A DNA stretch of 64,000 nucleotides from an uncultured Flavobacteriaceae bacterium (GTDB lineage Bacteria > Bacteroidota > Bacteroidia > Flavobacteriales > Flavobacteriaceae): NCBI GenBank assembly GCA_947494695.1, contig CANLWB010000010.1, forward strand, positions 62,001 through 126,000, read 5' to 3'. The position numbers were made by a program, and so were the translations under genes. Positions 47,074 to 56,519 of this stretch are shown here, piece by piece. The notes beneath the pieces are model-generated. The model made no database searches. It was not told the origin of the DNA and saw only the letters and a list, made by a program, of their open reading frames with translations. The first letter of the stretch is position 1; each line of letters begins with the position of its first letter.

Positions 47074-48261
47074 ATGAAAAGACAACTACTTTTTTTTATA
47101 ATAGCAATTCTAGGTGTTAACAGCAATTCACAAATTTCTTTTGAAAAAGGATATTTTATTAACGATTCAGGACAAAAAATGGATTGTTTAATTAAAAACA
47201 TCGATTGGAAGAATAACCCAACTGAATTTGAATATAAGCTCTCAGATCATTCAGATAAAAAAATAGCGACAATAAAAACCGTTAAGGAGTTTGGTATTTC
47301 CGATATATCTAAATACCGCAGATTTACAGTTAAGATTGATAGATCGAAAAAAGATATCAGTAAAATGAGTAATCAAAGGCAGCCTATCTTTAAAGAAGAA
47401 ACCCTTTTTTTAAAAGTATTAATAGAGGGAAAGGCCAACCTATATTCTTTTGAAGATGGCAATTTAAAGCGATATTTTTATAATAAAGACCATGCAGAAA
47501 TAGAACAACTGGTATTTAAATACTATTTAACGACGAGTAATAAAATTGCTGAGAATAGTAGATATAAACAACAATTACGTAACCATTTAAAATGTTCAAA
47601 TTCTTCTATAGGTAATGTTGAAAATGTTGATTACAAACAAAAGGAATTGATCAAGTATTTTACAAAATATAATGCCTGCAATGATCAAAAATTTGTCAAT
47701 TTTGAAGAAAAAAGAAATAAAGACCTGATTAATTTAAACATTCGTCCTGGTTTAAATGTTTCTACACTTTCATTAGATAGAACACTTTCAGATTTTCGAG
47801 ATATCGATTTTGATGGTGAGCTGGCATTTAGACTTGGAATAGAGGTTGAATTAATCATGCCGTTTAATAAGAATAAATGGGCGGTGATACTAGAACCAAC
47901 ATACCAGTATTTTAAGTCGGAAAAGATGATAAGAACCCAGAATGTTGTGGCCGACTATAAGTCCATAGAATTACCCATAGGAATAAGACATTATTTTTTT
48001 CTAAATGAAGATTCAAAACTTTTTTCAAATGGTTCATTTGTTCTTGATTTTGCTAGTAACTCGGCTGTTGAATATGAGTTCGGCACAAATTTAGACATCA
48101 ACACAAGGACTAATGTGGCATTTGGTGTTGGTTATAAACATAAGGACAAGTATAGCGTAGAATTGCGATATCAGACAGCAAGAGAGTTGCTGAGCTCTCA
48201 TTTGTTTTGGACCTCTGATTATAATACAGTATCCGTAATATTTGGGTATTCATTATTTTAA
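47074..48261 (+). CDS. Exported protein of unknown function, probable outer-membrane barrel at C-terminus
   Basis: A 395-residue protein with a Sec signal peptide ending near NSNS (about residue 18). The first half contains a conserved-looking segment (KGYFINDSGQKMDCLIKNIDWKNNPTEF) known from flavobacterial proteins with no assigned function. Its two cysteines at about 170-215 (LKCSNSS and YNACND) may pair. The second half (about 225-395) has alternating hydrophobic strands starting NLNIRPGLNVSTLSLD and ending with the aromatic SVIFGYSLF, like a small PorT-type barrel. It is surrounded by gene-poor DNA on both sides and is not in an operon. Confidence 0.65.
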   Translation: MKRQLLFFIIAILGVNSNSQISFEKGYFINDSGQKMDCLIKNIDWKNNPTEFEYKLSDHSDKKIATIKTVKEFGISDISKYRRFTVKIDRSKKDISKMSNQRQPIFKEETLFLKVLIEGKANLYSFEDGNLKRYFYNKDHAEIEQLVFKYYLTTSNKIAENSRYKQQLRNHLKCSNSSIGNVENVDYKQKELIKYFTKYNACNDQKFVNFEEKRNKDLINLNIRPGLNVSTLSLDRTLSDFRDIDFDGELAFRLGIEVELIMPFNKNKWAVILEPTYQYFKSEKMIRTQNVVADYKSIELPIGIRHYFFLNEDSKLFSNGSFVLDFASNSAVEYEFGTNLDINTRTNVAFGVGYKHKDKYSVELRYQTARELLSSHLFWTSDYNTVSVIFGYSLF

Positions 48262-48879
48262 ACCTTCGGCTATTGTAATTATAGTTTAATGCCTAAAAGT
48301 GCTAAAGTTTTTTAAGTTAATCTGTAAATAGTATAATCGCTTTGAAGATTTTTAATCCATATCCTATTGGTTACTTTTTCTCTACGGAACATTATGGAGC
48401 TATATTACCGTTCTAAAATTGAGACTTGGCTATCATGGTTGTAAAATACAAAAACGCGTGTCTATTCCTATTATTTCGTTTCCTACCCGTGGATATTAAA
48501 CAAAGTTTGGAAGCGCACTTGTTGTTTTAAGACTTCTTAGTTGCAACTAGAATTGATAGTATAAAATTCAATCAGACAGCTTTTAAATTTTTTCACTCTT
48601 TCTTTTCATAGTTTTTCCTTTTTAAGTGTTCGGGTTTCAAAAAAGAGCCGCTGAATAATTTGTAACACTTTTTGATGTGTATAGTCACAAATTTTAAAAT
48701 TGATGGTCTGGAGATGCATATTGACGAGATCGTAAACTTTATCTTTTGGTTATTTGTTGCGGCTTAATAAAATTTAAAAGTGCGAGTTCTGGAGGTCTAA
48801 TATCTAATAATTTACACATTTTTTAAATTTTTATGTAACATTTTTTGAGTTTTGAATCTAAAGGGAAAACAATAAAAAA
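48262..48879. promoter_or_regulatory. Gene-free region with two GTAACA boxes upstream of the sigma factor operon
   Basis: About 620 bp without a plausible gene. Near its end a 15-bp direct repeat TGTAACA(C/T)TTTTTGA occurs at 48661-48675 and 48834-48848. GTAAC-type -35 elements with a later GTC or TCT about 16 bp on (GTCA from 48684; TCTAAA from 48857) resemble ECF sigma promoters, so these may be autoregulated start sites of the operon. Confidence 0.4.
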
Positions 48880-49731
48880 ATGTATATCATGAAGACCATT
48901 AAAAACCTAGTATTACTAACCATTATTTTATTTACAATCTCTCTACATGCGCAAGACAAAACATTTAAGGTAGATGTTATAGGTAAAGGGGAGCCTGTTT
49001 TATTATTCCCTGGATTTACATGCACGGGTGATGTGTGGAATGATGTTGTTAGCGAATTGTCCAAAACCAAAGCATGTCATATTTTTACCTTTGCAGGGTT
49101 TGGAGGTGTGCCGGCAATAGAAAAACCTTGGTTACCAAAGATTAAAGAAGGCTTAGAAGCGTATATTTCTAAAAACAATTTAGAAAAAGCGACTTTAATT
49201 GGGCATAGTTTAGGCGGATCGTTAGCTTTATGGCTTGCCACCGAAGATCAATTTAGTTTCAAAAAAATTGTTGTATTAGATGCACTTCCTTCTGTAGGGG
49301 CATTAATGATGCCTAATTTTAAGAGCGAGTATATTGTTTACGACAACCCCCAGAATAAACAAATGCTGGAAATGGATGCCGAAAACTTTGAAAAGTTAGC
49401 CATGCAATTTGCTACTGGAATGTCTTTGAATAAAGAAAAGCATGACCAAATTAAAACGTGGATTATGGAAGCAGACCGAAAAACTTATGTTTATGGCTAT
49501 ACCGATTTAATGAAATTAGACCTTAGAGAAGCTATCGCTAAAATAAAATCCCCAGTATTTATTTTAGGAGCAACCCACCCTTTTGGGGAAGAGAATGCCA
49601 AACGAACCTATACAGAACAATATAAAAAACTAAGTAATTATCGTATTGAATACATTAAGGATTCAGCCCATTTTATTATGTACGATCAACCAGAATACCT
49701 TATAAAAACGATTAAATTAGAATTAGAATAA
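48880..49731 (+). CDS. Exported alpha/beta hydrolase
   Basis: A 283-residue alpha/beta-hydrolase fold protein with a signal peptide ending at LHAQ (about 25), so periplasmic or envelope-bound. The oxyanion region is LLFPGFTCTGDVW, the nucleophile elbow GHSLGG has Ser110, and the catalytic His is in SAHFIMYDQPEYL. The usual acidic residue after strand 6 is not obvious (ILGATHPFGEENAK has no Asp), so the third member of the triad may be a Glu or missing. It starts at ATG 48880, with a second ATG at 48889 as an alternative. The sigma factor gene follows after 4 bp. The substrate is unknown. Confidence 0.85.
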   Translation: MYIMKTIKNLVLLTIILFTISLHAQDKTFKVDVIGKGEPVLLFPGFTCTGDVWNDVVSELSKTKACHIFTFAGFGGVPAIEKPWLPKIKEGLEAYISKNNLEKATLIGHSLGGSLALWLATEDQFSFKKIVVLDALPSVGALMMPNFKSEYIVYDNPQNKQMLEMDAENFEKLAMQFATGMSLNKEKHDQIKTWIMEADRKTYVYGYTDLMKLDLREAIAKIKSPVFILGATHPFGEENAKRTYTEQYKKLSNYRIEYIKDSAHFIMYDQPEYLIKTIKLELE

Positions 49732-49735
49732 GCAG

Positions 49736-50227
49736 ATGGAAGGTTTAGAATCTAAATTTGATACAATTTATACTACTAATTATCCAAAGGTCATTCGTTT
49801 ATGCCTGGGGTATTCTAATGGCGACGATATGTTGGCTAAAGATTTAGCTCAAGACGTTTTTATAAAGGTTTGGGAAAATTTAAAGTCATTTAGAAACGAA
49901 TCAAGCATATCTACCTGGATTTATAGAATTACTGTAAACACATGTTTAATAAGTCTGAGAAATAAAAAGACTGTTGACGTTTCAGAACATTTAAAGTATC
50001 TGGAAAATACCGACGATTCCCCTAAAGAAGCGAATAAAGAGTTTAAATTAAAACAGCTATATCGCTGTATCAATACATTAAATAAAGACAATAAGAGTCT
50101 TATACTATTAGAATTAGAAGGATTACCTCAAAAAGAAATTGCAGAGATTATGGGTTTTAGCCATGAAGCCGTAAGAGTGAGAGTCCATAGAATCAAAAAT
50201 GAATTAACTAAATGCGTTAAACTATGA
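49736..50227 (+). CDS. ECF-type RNA polymerase sigma factor
   Basis: A 163-residue sigma-70 family factor with only regions 2 and 4. Region 2 has DLAQDVFIKVWENLKSF and STWIYRITVNTCL, which contact core enzyme and the -10 element. Region 4 has LLELEGLPQKEIAEIMGF with the HTH HEAVRVRVHRIKNEL. It is co-transcribed between the hydrolase (4-bp gap) and a membrane protein that overlaps its end by 4 bp and is probably its regulator. Target genes are not known; the GTAACA boxes upstream of the operon are candidate targets. Confidence 0.93.
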   Translation: MEGLESKFDTIYTTNYPKVIRLCLGYSNGDDMLAKDLAQDVFIKVWENLKSFRNESSISTWIYRITVNTCLISLRNKKTVDVSEHLKYLENTDDSPKEANKEFKLKQLYRCINTLNKDNKSLILLELEGLPQKEIAEIMGFSHEAVRVRVHRIKNELTKCVKL

Positions 50228-50778
50228 CAACTTTTGAAAACTTAAAATCCCAATGGGACAACCAAACAGAATTAACAATACCGGAAAACGGATCTAAAAT
50301 AATTATTAATAAAATGACTTTTCTTAAAAAAAAGCAGCGCATAACAAATATAGTATTGAGCATAACTGCTATAGTTCTGTTTGGGTTCTTCTTTTACATT
50401 GCAGCATATAATAATACGAAAGCGTCGATAGCACTTTTGCTCATGTTTGGTGCGCTAATAGTGAGAATACTGGTAGAACGATTAAGTATTAAAAAACTTT
50501 ATAAACTAGATGTTACCACGAATAACATAACGTTTAAACAAAGGATGGTTCATTACTATAAATCGCGTATAAACACACATTATGTTATTACGCCCGTTTT
50601 AATCGTATTATACGTAACAGGTTTTGTTATTCTAATGCCGTTTTTTAAACAAGGGATGTCAACAGGTTTTTATACTTACATTCAAGTATCTGGCATCGCG
50701 ACCTTATGTGTTCTGGTATTTTTTATTGGTAGACAAATAGCTAAGGAATTAAAAATATTAAAAGGGTTAAGCAGTTAA
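50224..50778 (+). CDS. Membrane protein, candidate anti-sigma factor
   Basis: A 184-residue protein with four membrane segments (ITNIVLSITAIVLFGFFFYIA, SIALLLMFGALIVRILV, HYVITPVLIVLYVTGFVIL, GIATLCVLVFFIGRQIA) and a short cytosolic N-terminus starting MTTFENLKSQWDNQ. Many flavobacterial ECF operons end with such a protein. The 4-bp overlap with the sigma gene and the Trp-containing N-terminus suggest that it holds the sigma factor at the membrane, but there is no zinc-binding anti-sigma motif, so this is inference. A terminator follows directly. Confidence 0.7.
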   Translation: MTTFENLKSQWDNQTELTIPENGSKIIINKMTFLKKKQRITNIVLSITAIVLFGFFFYIAAYNNTKASIALLLMFGALIVRILVERLSIKKLYKLDVTTNNITFKQRMVHYYKSRINTHYVITPVLIVLYVTGFVILMPFFKQGMSTGFYTYIQVSGIATLCVLVFFIGRQIAKELKILKGLSS

Positions 50779-50793
50779 AAAAATATAATTTTT

Positions 50794-50826
50794 AAAAAAG
50801 CTTCATGTAAATGAGGCTTTTTTTTT
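50794..50826 (+). terminator. Rho-independent terminator of the sigma factor operon
   Basis: A 13-bp stem with one G-T pair (AAAAAAGCTTCAT and ATGAGGCTTTTTT), loop GTAA and a run of T. It lies 16 bp after the stop. Confidence 0.88.
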
Positions 50827-51242
50827 GCATTAAATTTAAAAATACATGTATTCCCAGGTTGAGATGAAACCATAATAATTAAGATCAATACAAATAACAG
50901 TGTTATCTTCCTCAATCCATTTTCTGTGTTATCTAACTATATTCTCAATGGTATAGACTCTAAATAAAGTACAGAAATCTGTTTATGCTTTATTTAATAA
51001 TGTTTCATCTTTTGATCAATCAAATATAGCAGACAAAACCTTCCGTTATGCTACTAAAACTACACAATGACCCGTTAGTGACTCTTTTGACCGATTTGTG
51101 ATTGTCTATTATTATATATGTATGTGTTGGATTTTAAAATTGATTGATTCGTGATTTAAATTGACCAAATAGTGAGAATTAAATTTAGGTTCTTTGGTGC
51201 TGAATTTTAAACACATACATATTAAGCCTTAAATTGAAAAAA
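50827..51242. promoter_or_regulatory. Upstream region of the LRR gene with spaced direct repeats
   Basis: About 415 bp without a gene. Four copies of the 14-bp word TGAnn-N5-GTGA are arranged as two pairs: 51068-51081 with 51088-51101 (20 bp apart), and 51141-51154 with 51162-51175 (21 bp apart). Three of the four begin TGACC. This geometry suits a dimeric activator binding one face of the DNA. The LRR gene starts at 51243. Confidence 0.6.
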
Positions 51243-53189
51243 ATGAAAAAAAAATTATTTTTGATTACTGTACTGCTATGTTCTTTAGTAGGATTTTCAC
51301 AAAGTTTTACAGTAAATAATATCACGTACGAGGTTACTTCTATAAGCCCTAATACTGTAACAATAACAGATAATACAAATACAGGAGCGATAACAATACC
51401 CGATATGGTTACAGATAGTGGGATAGATTATGGAGTCACTGAAGTAGGTGATTTTGCTTTTAGAGAAAATGAATTAACCAGTGTTGTAATTCCTAATAGT
51501 ATTGTTGCCATTGGTCAAGGTGCTTTTTTTAAAAATGAATTAACGAGTGTTACGATTCCTAACAGTGTCACTGTATTGGAAAATTATGCTTTTGGAGAGA
51601 ATCAATTAACTAGTGTTGTAATTCCTAATAGTGTTGTGTCCATTGGTCAAAACGCTTTTTCAAAAAATGAATTGACCAGTGTTATAATTCCGAATAGCAT
51701 CACTGTATTGGAACATTCTGCTTTTAGAGAGAATCAATTAACGAGTGTTACCATTCCTAACAGTGTTACTTCTATTGATGGTTTAGTTTTTTTTAAGAAT
51801 CAATTAACAAGTATTACTATTCCTAACAGTGTTACTTCAATTGGGTCGTCTGCTTTTTCAGGAAATCAATTAACCAGTATTACCATTCCCGGTAGCGTTG
51901 TTTCTATTGGTCGATCGGCTTTTTCAGCAAATCAGTTAACGAGTGTAACCATTCCTAATAGTATTACTTCTATTGATTATGGCGTTTTTAGTGCTAATCA
52001 ACTAACAAGCGTTACCATCCCCAGTAGTGTTACATCTATTGGAGAAAACGCTTTTAGAGCGAATCAACTAGTAAGTGTTGTTATTCCGAATAGTGTCACT
52101 TCAATAGATAATTCAGCCTTTAAAGAGAATCAATTAACCGGTGTCGTTATTCCAAATAGTGTCACTTCATTAGGTTATTCAGCTTTTGAAGATAATCAAT
52201 TAACAAGCGTTACCATTTCTAATAGTGTTACTTCTCTTAATAATAATGTTTTTAAAGATAACCTCTTAACCAGTGTAACAATTCCTAATAGTGTTACATC
52301 TATTGGAAGAGATGCCTTTGAAGACAATCTATTAGAAAGTGTTACAATCCCCAATAGTGTTGTTTCTGTTGGAAGTGAGGCTTTTAGAGATAATCAATTA
52401 GCCAGTGTTACGATTCCGAATAGTATTACTTCTATTGAATCACGTACTTTTTATAATAATCAATTAACCAGTGTTACGATTCCTAACAGTATTACTTCTA
52501 TTGAATCAGAAGCTTTTAAAAACAATCAATTAACGAGTGTTACGATTCCCAGTAGTGCAGTTTCTATTGGGACGGCTGCTTTCGAAGCAAATCAATTAAC
52601 AAGTGTTACTATTCCCGATAGCGTTACTATTATCGGACATGCTGCTTTTTCTACGAATCAATTGGCAAGCATTAGTATTCCAGATAGTGTTACTTTTATT
52701 GGTGATGAAGCCTTCGCATACAACCTATTAACGAACATTAGTATTCCAGATAGTGTTACATCCATTGGTAATGGAGCTTTTGCTGATGACCCAGTAACCA
52801 GTGTTGTAGCAGAAGGTATAACCCCTGCAACTATTGAGAATACTTCGTTTACTAATCGTAATACAATAGATTTAAGAATTCCTCCAGGAACCAGAGCCGA
52901 TTATATTGCTGCCGGCTGGACAGGTTTTAAATCGATAACCGAAGATGTTAGCCTAAGCACAGAAAGCTTAGATGCAGATACAGATACACAACTGGTCGTG
53001 CTTGATAATAGCATACATGTAATAAACAACACGACGCGTTTAAAAAACTATACTATTTATAGTATTACAGGTTCCAAAATGGGTAGTGGTAACGAAAAAA
53101 ATATAAACATTACTAATTTGTCTAATGGAGTATATATCCTTGAACTGGTATTTGACAAGGGTATGATACGTAGAAAAATTGCGATATAA
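51243..53189 (+). CDS. Secreted leucine-rich-repeat protein (BspA/LRR_5 type) with type IX sorting domain
   Basis: A surface or secreted protein of 648 residues from the ATG at 51243; a TTG at 51234 is in frame but the signal peptide ([20 protein letters not shown]) fits the ATG. After an N-terminal cap come twenty near-identical 22-residue units with the consensus [22 protein letters not shown] (about residues 78-517), forming a BspA-type solenoid. A linker with [10 protein letters not shown] leads to a C-terminal type A sorting domain (about 580-648: [26 protein letters not shown]) that sends it through the type IX system, for which sprE is present here. BspA proteins bind host or matrix proteins; the target here is not known. 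Confidence 0.9.
   Translation: MKKKLFLITVLLCSLVGFSQSFTVNNITYEVTSISPNTVTITDNTNTGAITIPDMVTDSGIDYGVTEVGDFAFRENELTSVVIPNSIVAIGQGAFFKNELTSVTIPNSVTVLENYAFGENQLTSVVIPNSVVSIGQNAFSKNELTSVIIPNSITVLEHSAFRENQLTSVTIPNSVTSIDGLVFFKNQLTSITIPNSVTSIGSSAFSGNQLTSITIPGSVVSIGRSAFSANQLTSVTIPNSITSIDYGVFSANQLTSVTIPSSVTSIGENAFRANQLVSVVIPNSVTSIDNSAFKENQLTGVVIPNSVTSLGYSAFEDNQLTSVTISNSVTSLNNNVFKDNLLTSVTIPNSVTSIGRDAFEDNLLESVTIPNSVVSVGSEAFRDNQLASVTIPNSITSIESRTFYNNQLTSVTIPNSITSIESEAFKNNQLTSVTIPSSAVSIGTAAFEANQLTSVTIPDSVTIIGHAAFSTNQLASISIPDSVTFIGDEAFAYNLLTNISIPDSVTSIGNGAFADDPVTSVVAEGITPATIENTSFTNRNTIDLRIPPGTRADYIAAGWTGFKSITEDVSLSTESLDADTDTQLVVLDNSIHVINNTTRLKNYTIYSITGSKMGSGNEKNINITNLSNGVYILELVFDKGMIRRKIAI
51474..52793 (+). repeat. 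Tandem array of twenty 66-bp units inside the LRR gene
   Basis: Exactly 20 units of 66 bp (22 codons), all in frame, coding LRR_5-type repeats. They are conserved at protein level with varied third bases and variable positions 13-20 of the unit, so the array is old enough to have diverged, but it could still change length by recombination. Confidence 0.92.
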
Positions 53190-53271
53190 GATTTTAGCAT
53201 GAACTCCTGCAGACCAGGTATTTAAACTTCGAGGGTTTTCTATATTTAGAAATCATAATTTGCTTACTAGT

Positions 53272-53315
53272 AAAAATCTCCAAATGCATTATCAATATGT
53301 TTTGGAGATTTTTTT
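53272..53315 (+). terminator. Rho-independent terminator after the LRR gene
   Basis: Inverted repeat AAAAATCTCCAAA (53272-53284) and TTTGGAGATTTTT (53301-53313) with a 16-nt loop and a T-run. It lies between converging genes and could serve the SulP gene as well. Confidence 0.82.
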
Positions 53316-53363
53316 GTGGCTTAATTTTGATGCAAAGTTTGTATAGGAGCAATATCAAAGAGC

Positions 53364-55574
53364 TTAGATACCAACTCTATCAACCTCAACAACCTCCTTC
53401 AAACGCTTACCAAAGTCCAAAAGTGCTTTGATCTCCTTTATACTGGCCAGGCGTTCCTTGCCAAAGATTAAAAGCGCCTCACCATTGGACTCAATATGGT
53501 AATACGGGTTGCTTTCAAAGAAATGAACCAATTCGTCGTTAAAGAAGGCTATAATAGCCTCTTCGTTATCACCCAGAAGGTAAAAACGGTTGGAGAAATC
53601 GGAGTGGTTTTGAATAGGAATATCTTTAAACCCGGCAAAGGCATACACTTTTTCTAAAAAGCCTTCGCGGTCTAGGGTAAATTCTGGTATGGCATGGTCT
53701 AACCGTATGTGTAGCATGGTGGACCTTACCACCTCTTTAGCTATAAACTCACCTTCATAGAATTCGATATCAAACAAACTAATCGTGTTGTTTTGATAAG
53801 ACAAACGATTATAGATGTGGTTAACGTGCTTGGTATTAAAAAATAAAAACCGATTTAAAAAACCAACCTGTCTTTGCTTGTCAAACATGTAGTTTAAATC
53901 ATAATCTGTGGCCAGATCTTCCATACTGGTTTGGCGTCGTGTCAGGTTCTTTTTTATAATCCCAGGAACTGGTAGCAGGCGTCTTAAAGCAAATGGATGT
54001 TCAGAGTCCGTATCGTGCATATCTAAACCAATCACATCGAAATGTCCATCACGTTTTTTAAACAACTCCTGGTAGTTATGCATATTTTCCATAACCGTAT
54101 GGTCCACAAAACTACACAGTGAAAAATCGACAATAATATCTTTGTCCTCTGGTACGGCCTCCAACTTATTTTTAAGCTTGTAATAGTTTAAAAAGCTGCA
54201 AAAATGCTTCACACTGATATAATAACTATCCTGTCCTTCTTCCTGATACATTAAAACATTGGGTTTTAAAACATTTCTAAAAAACAGGGCAAAGGTTCTA
54301 TTTAAAATCACATGAATAATAAATGTAGCCACAACCCCGGCCAAAATACCGGTAATTAATCCAATTTTTAAAGTAGTTAGTAGGGTGACAAAGAATATAA
54401 TAAGCTGCTCTTTTCCTATGGAGAATATCTTTTTTACGATATTGGGCGATGCCAATTTGTAGCCTGTAAATACTAAAATGGCCATAAGTGCCGGTAAGGG
54501 GATACGAGTGAGCTGTGTGCTAAAAAGCACAATAAACAAAACTAAAAACGTAGCGTGAAAAAAGTTGGCCGATCTGTTGCTGGCACCATTATTCACATTT
54601 ACAGAGCTGCGTGCTATTACTGTAACAACATTAAGTCCGCCTAAGAAACCACTTCCCATAGTGGCCAGTCCAAGAGCTTTTAAATCGCGGTTTACATTAG
54701 AACGTCTTTTTTCAGGGTCTAATTTATCTACTGCCTTTATACTTAAGAGGGATTCTATACTGGCAATTAATGTGATGGCCAGTACGCTAGACCAAAATGG
54801 AAAGCTTACCAATCCCGAGAAATTAGGCCATTGCATATTGGCAATAATGGTTTGTATGCTGGGTATTCCCGAAATCATATATTCCGTCGCAATGGGATTG
54901 TCTTCATGCAGTACCAGTTCGAAATAATAACTAAAACAAATGGAAAGAAGAACTATCCACATAGGAGCCGGTATAAGCTGTAGATATTTATTTCTAATTT
55001 TAGGATAAAATACCATAATGGCGAGGCTTAAAATTCCAGCACCAGCCGCGTAGATAAGGCCGTCTCTTTCGTAGTGCAAAGCATCATTGATTGTGAAAGG
55101 TATATCGAAAAGATAATCTAAAGTGTCTTCTCGCTTAATCTTGTGAGCAAACATAATATGAAACTGTTTACCCAAAATAATAAGTCCAATAGCCGCTAAC
55201 ATACCCTGAATGGCAGACGACGGAAAGAAATCTGCCAATTTTCCCATTCTAAAAAAACCAAGTAACATAATTAATATCCCAGAACAGATAATAGCCGCAT
55301 AAGCGTTTTCTAAACCTAAGGATGCAAAGGCTACTAGAAGTACGCCAACCAAGCCATTACCAGGGCCAGCAATGGTGACATGACTTCCACCAAAAATAGA
55401 TACCACAATACCCCCAACCACTGCAGCAATAATACCGGCAATAGGAGGTGCCTCACTAGCCATGGCCAGTCCTAACCCCAATGGTAGGGCAATAAGACTC
55501 ACGACAAAACCAGAGAATATGTTCTTTGGTAGGGCGCTAATAAAATCTTTTATTTTGTTTTTTTTCGGACTCAT
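53364..55574 (-). CDS. SulP family anion transporter with STAS domain
   Basis: An inner-membrane anion permease of the SulP/SLC26 family. I start it at the ATG at 55574 (736 residues, MSPKKNKIKDFISALPKNIF), which overlaps the stop of the universal stress protein gene by 4 bp; the longer frame would begin inside that gene. About 12-14 membrane segments (35-460) include GLAMASEAPPIAGIIAAVVG and the conserved GGSHVTIAGPGNG. A STAS domain follows (about 490-590, DIIVDFSLCSFVDHTVMENM). A C-terminal extension of about 150 residues is typical of Bacteroidota members. Sulfate or bicarbonate is likely; which one cannot be read. Confidence 0.9.
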   Translation of the reverse strand: MSPKKNKIKDFISALPKNIFSGFVVSLIALPLGLGLAMASEAPPIAGIIAAVVGGIVVSIFGGSHVTIAGPGNGLVGVLLVAFASLGLENAYAAIICSGILIMLLGFFRMGKLADFFPSSAIQGMLAAIGLIILGKQFHIMFAHKIKREDTLDYLFDIPFTINDALHYERDGLIYAAGAGILSLAIMVFYPKIRNKYLQLIPAPMWIVLLSICFSYYFELVLHEDNPIATEYMISGIPSIQTIIANMQWPNFSGLVSFPFWSSVLAITLIASIESLLSIKAVDKLDPEKRRSNVNRDLKALGLATMGSGFLGGLNVVTVIARSSVNVNNGASNRSANFFHATFLVLFIVLFSTQLTRIPLPALMAILVFTGYKLASPNIVKKIFSIGKEQLIIFFVTLLTTLKIGLITGILAGVVATFIIHVILNRTFALFFRNVLKPNVLMYQEEGQDSYYISVKHFCSFLNYYKLKNKLEAVPEDKDIIVDFSLCSFVDHTVMENMHNYQELFKKRDGHFDVIGLDMHDTDSEHPFALRRLLPVPGIIKKNLTRRQTSMEDLATDYDLNYMFDKQRQVGFLNRFLFFNTKHVNHIYNRLSYQNNTISLFDIEFYEGEFIAKEVVRSTMLHIRLDHAIPEFTLDREGFLEKVYAFAGFKDIPIQNHSDFSNRFYLLGDNEEAIIAFFNDELVHFFESNPYYHIESNGEALLIFGKERLASIKEIKALLDFGKRLKEVVEVDRVGI

Positions 55575-56413
55575 TGAAGGATTAAAACATCTGTTGGAAG
55601 TTCTGTTAAAATATGTTCTATATCGTGCGGAAATAAACGATCCCAAAAGGTCATTTTACTTGGTGCGTTCATAACCAATAAATCTGCTCTGGAAACCTGG
55701 GCATAATGGCCAATGGAATAACCTTGTTTACCAAAGATGGGTTGCAGTTTTGTTACAATATCTTTAGTGTGTTTTTCGGGAATATGCCCCATAATATCTT
55801 TTATTCTGCAGTTTTCTCTATGTTTTAAACGCTCTTTTATAATATTGGCCTTTCGTAAGGATTTATCATCATCTACCTTTACCGATACCTCTTCCTGCTT
55901 AATTTCCTCTACAATAGTGATTTTTTCGGCGTCAAGTTTATGGGCAACATAAAAAGCGGTTTTAATGGTTTGCTCCGTTTTTGGGTCTTCAAGGCCGTTT
56001 ACAACAATATGCTCACAGGCTACGCGCTCCACCGAAGGCTTAATTAACAACAAAACCGAACACTTTGCCTGACGTGTAATTTTTCGGGCAATGGAACCCA
56101 CATAGTATTTTAAAAAACGTTCACGCTGTACAGCACCTAAAACCAAAAGGTCTATCTCTTTTTCTTCAGTGGTCGATAAAATAACATCTACCGGATTTCC
56201 AGTTTTGTAAACAACCTCATAATCTAAGTTTTTAACAATGAAAGGCTTTAGGAAAACCTTGAGAACCTTGACTTTGTCGTCAGATGCTTCTCCAACATGA
56301 ATAAGAACCAACTTAGACTTAAAAAAGAGAGACAGCCGGGCAGCCTCATGGAGATTTGCTTTTAAATTAGGCGAAAACGCGACGCCAATACCAATACTTT
56401 TAAAAGGTTGCAA
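55571..56413 (-). CDS. Double-domain universal stress protein
   Basis: A 280-residue cytosolic protein with two UspA-type domains. The first (about 1-145) has SIGIGVAFSPN and LVLGAVQRERFLKYYVGSIARKI. The second (150-280) has DLLVMNAPSK but has lost the glycine-rich ATP loop. The nearby SIARKITRQAKCSVLLL is the normal end of domain 1. It overlaps the SulP start by 4 bp, so it probably regulates or is co-produced with the anion transporter, as seen for other Usp-transporter pairs. Confidence 0.85.
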   Translation of the reverse strand: MQPFKSIGIGVAFSPNLKANLHEAARLSLFFKSKLVLIHVGEASDDKVKVLKVFLKPFIVKNLDYEVVYKTGNPVDVILSTTEEKEIDLLVLGAVQRERFLKYYVGSIARKITRQAKCSVLLLIKPSVERVACEHIVVNGLEDPKTEQTIKTAFYVAHKLDAEKITIVEEIKQEEVSVKVDDDKSLRKANIIKERLKHRENCRIKDIMGHIPEKHTKDIVTKLQPIFGKQGYSIGHYAQVSRADLLVMNAPSKMTFWDRLFPHDIEHILTELPTDVLILQ

Positions 56414-56519
56414 GGGCTACTTTTTAGTTTTAAATTAACAAGAGTAGAAAGATAGCATTTTTTTAAAACATGAAATCATCAGTTTTTAATTAAATTAGTC
56501 ATTTACAAAACAAAAAACT

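Noticed and set aside
51474-52793. Regular 66-bp repeats, at first sight like a CRISPR array or minisatellite
   Set aside because: The units have no spacer structure, keep one open reading frame and code a well-known LRR_5 solenoid.
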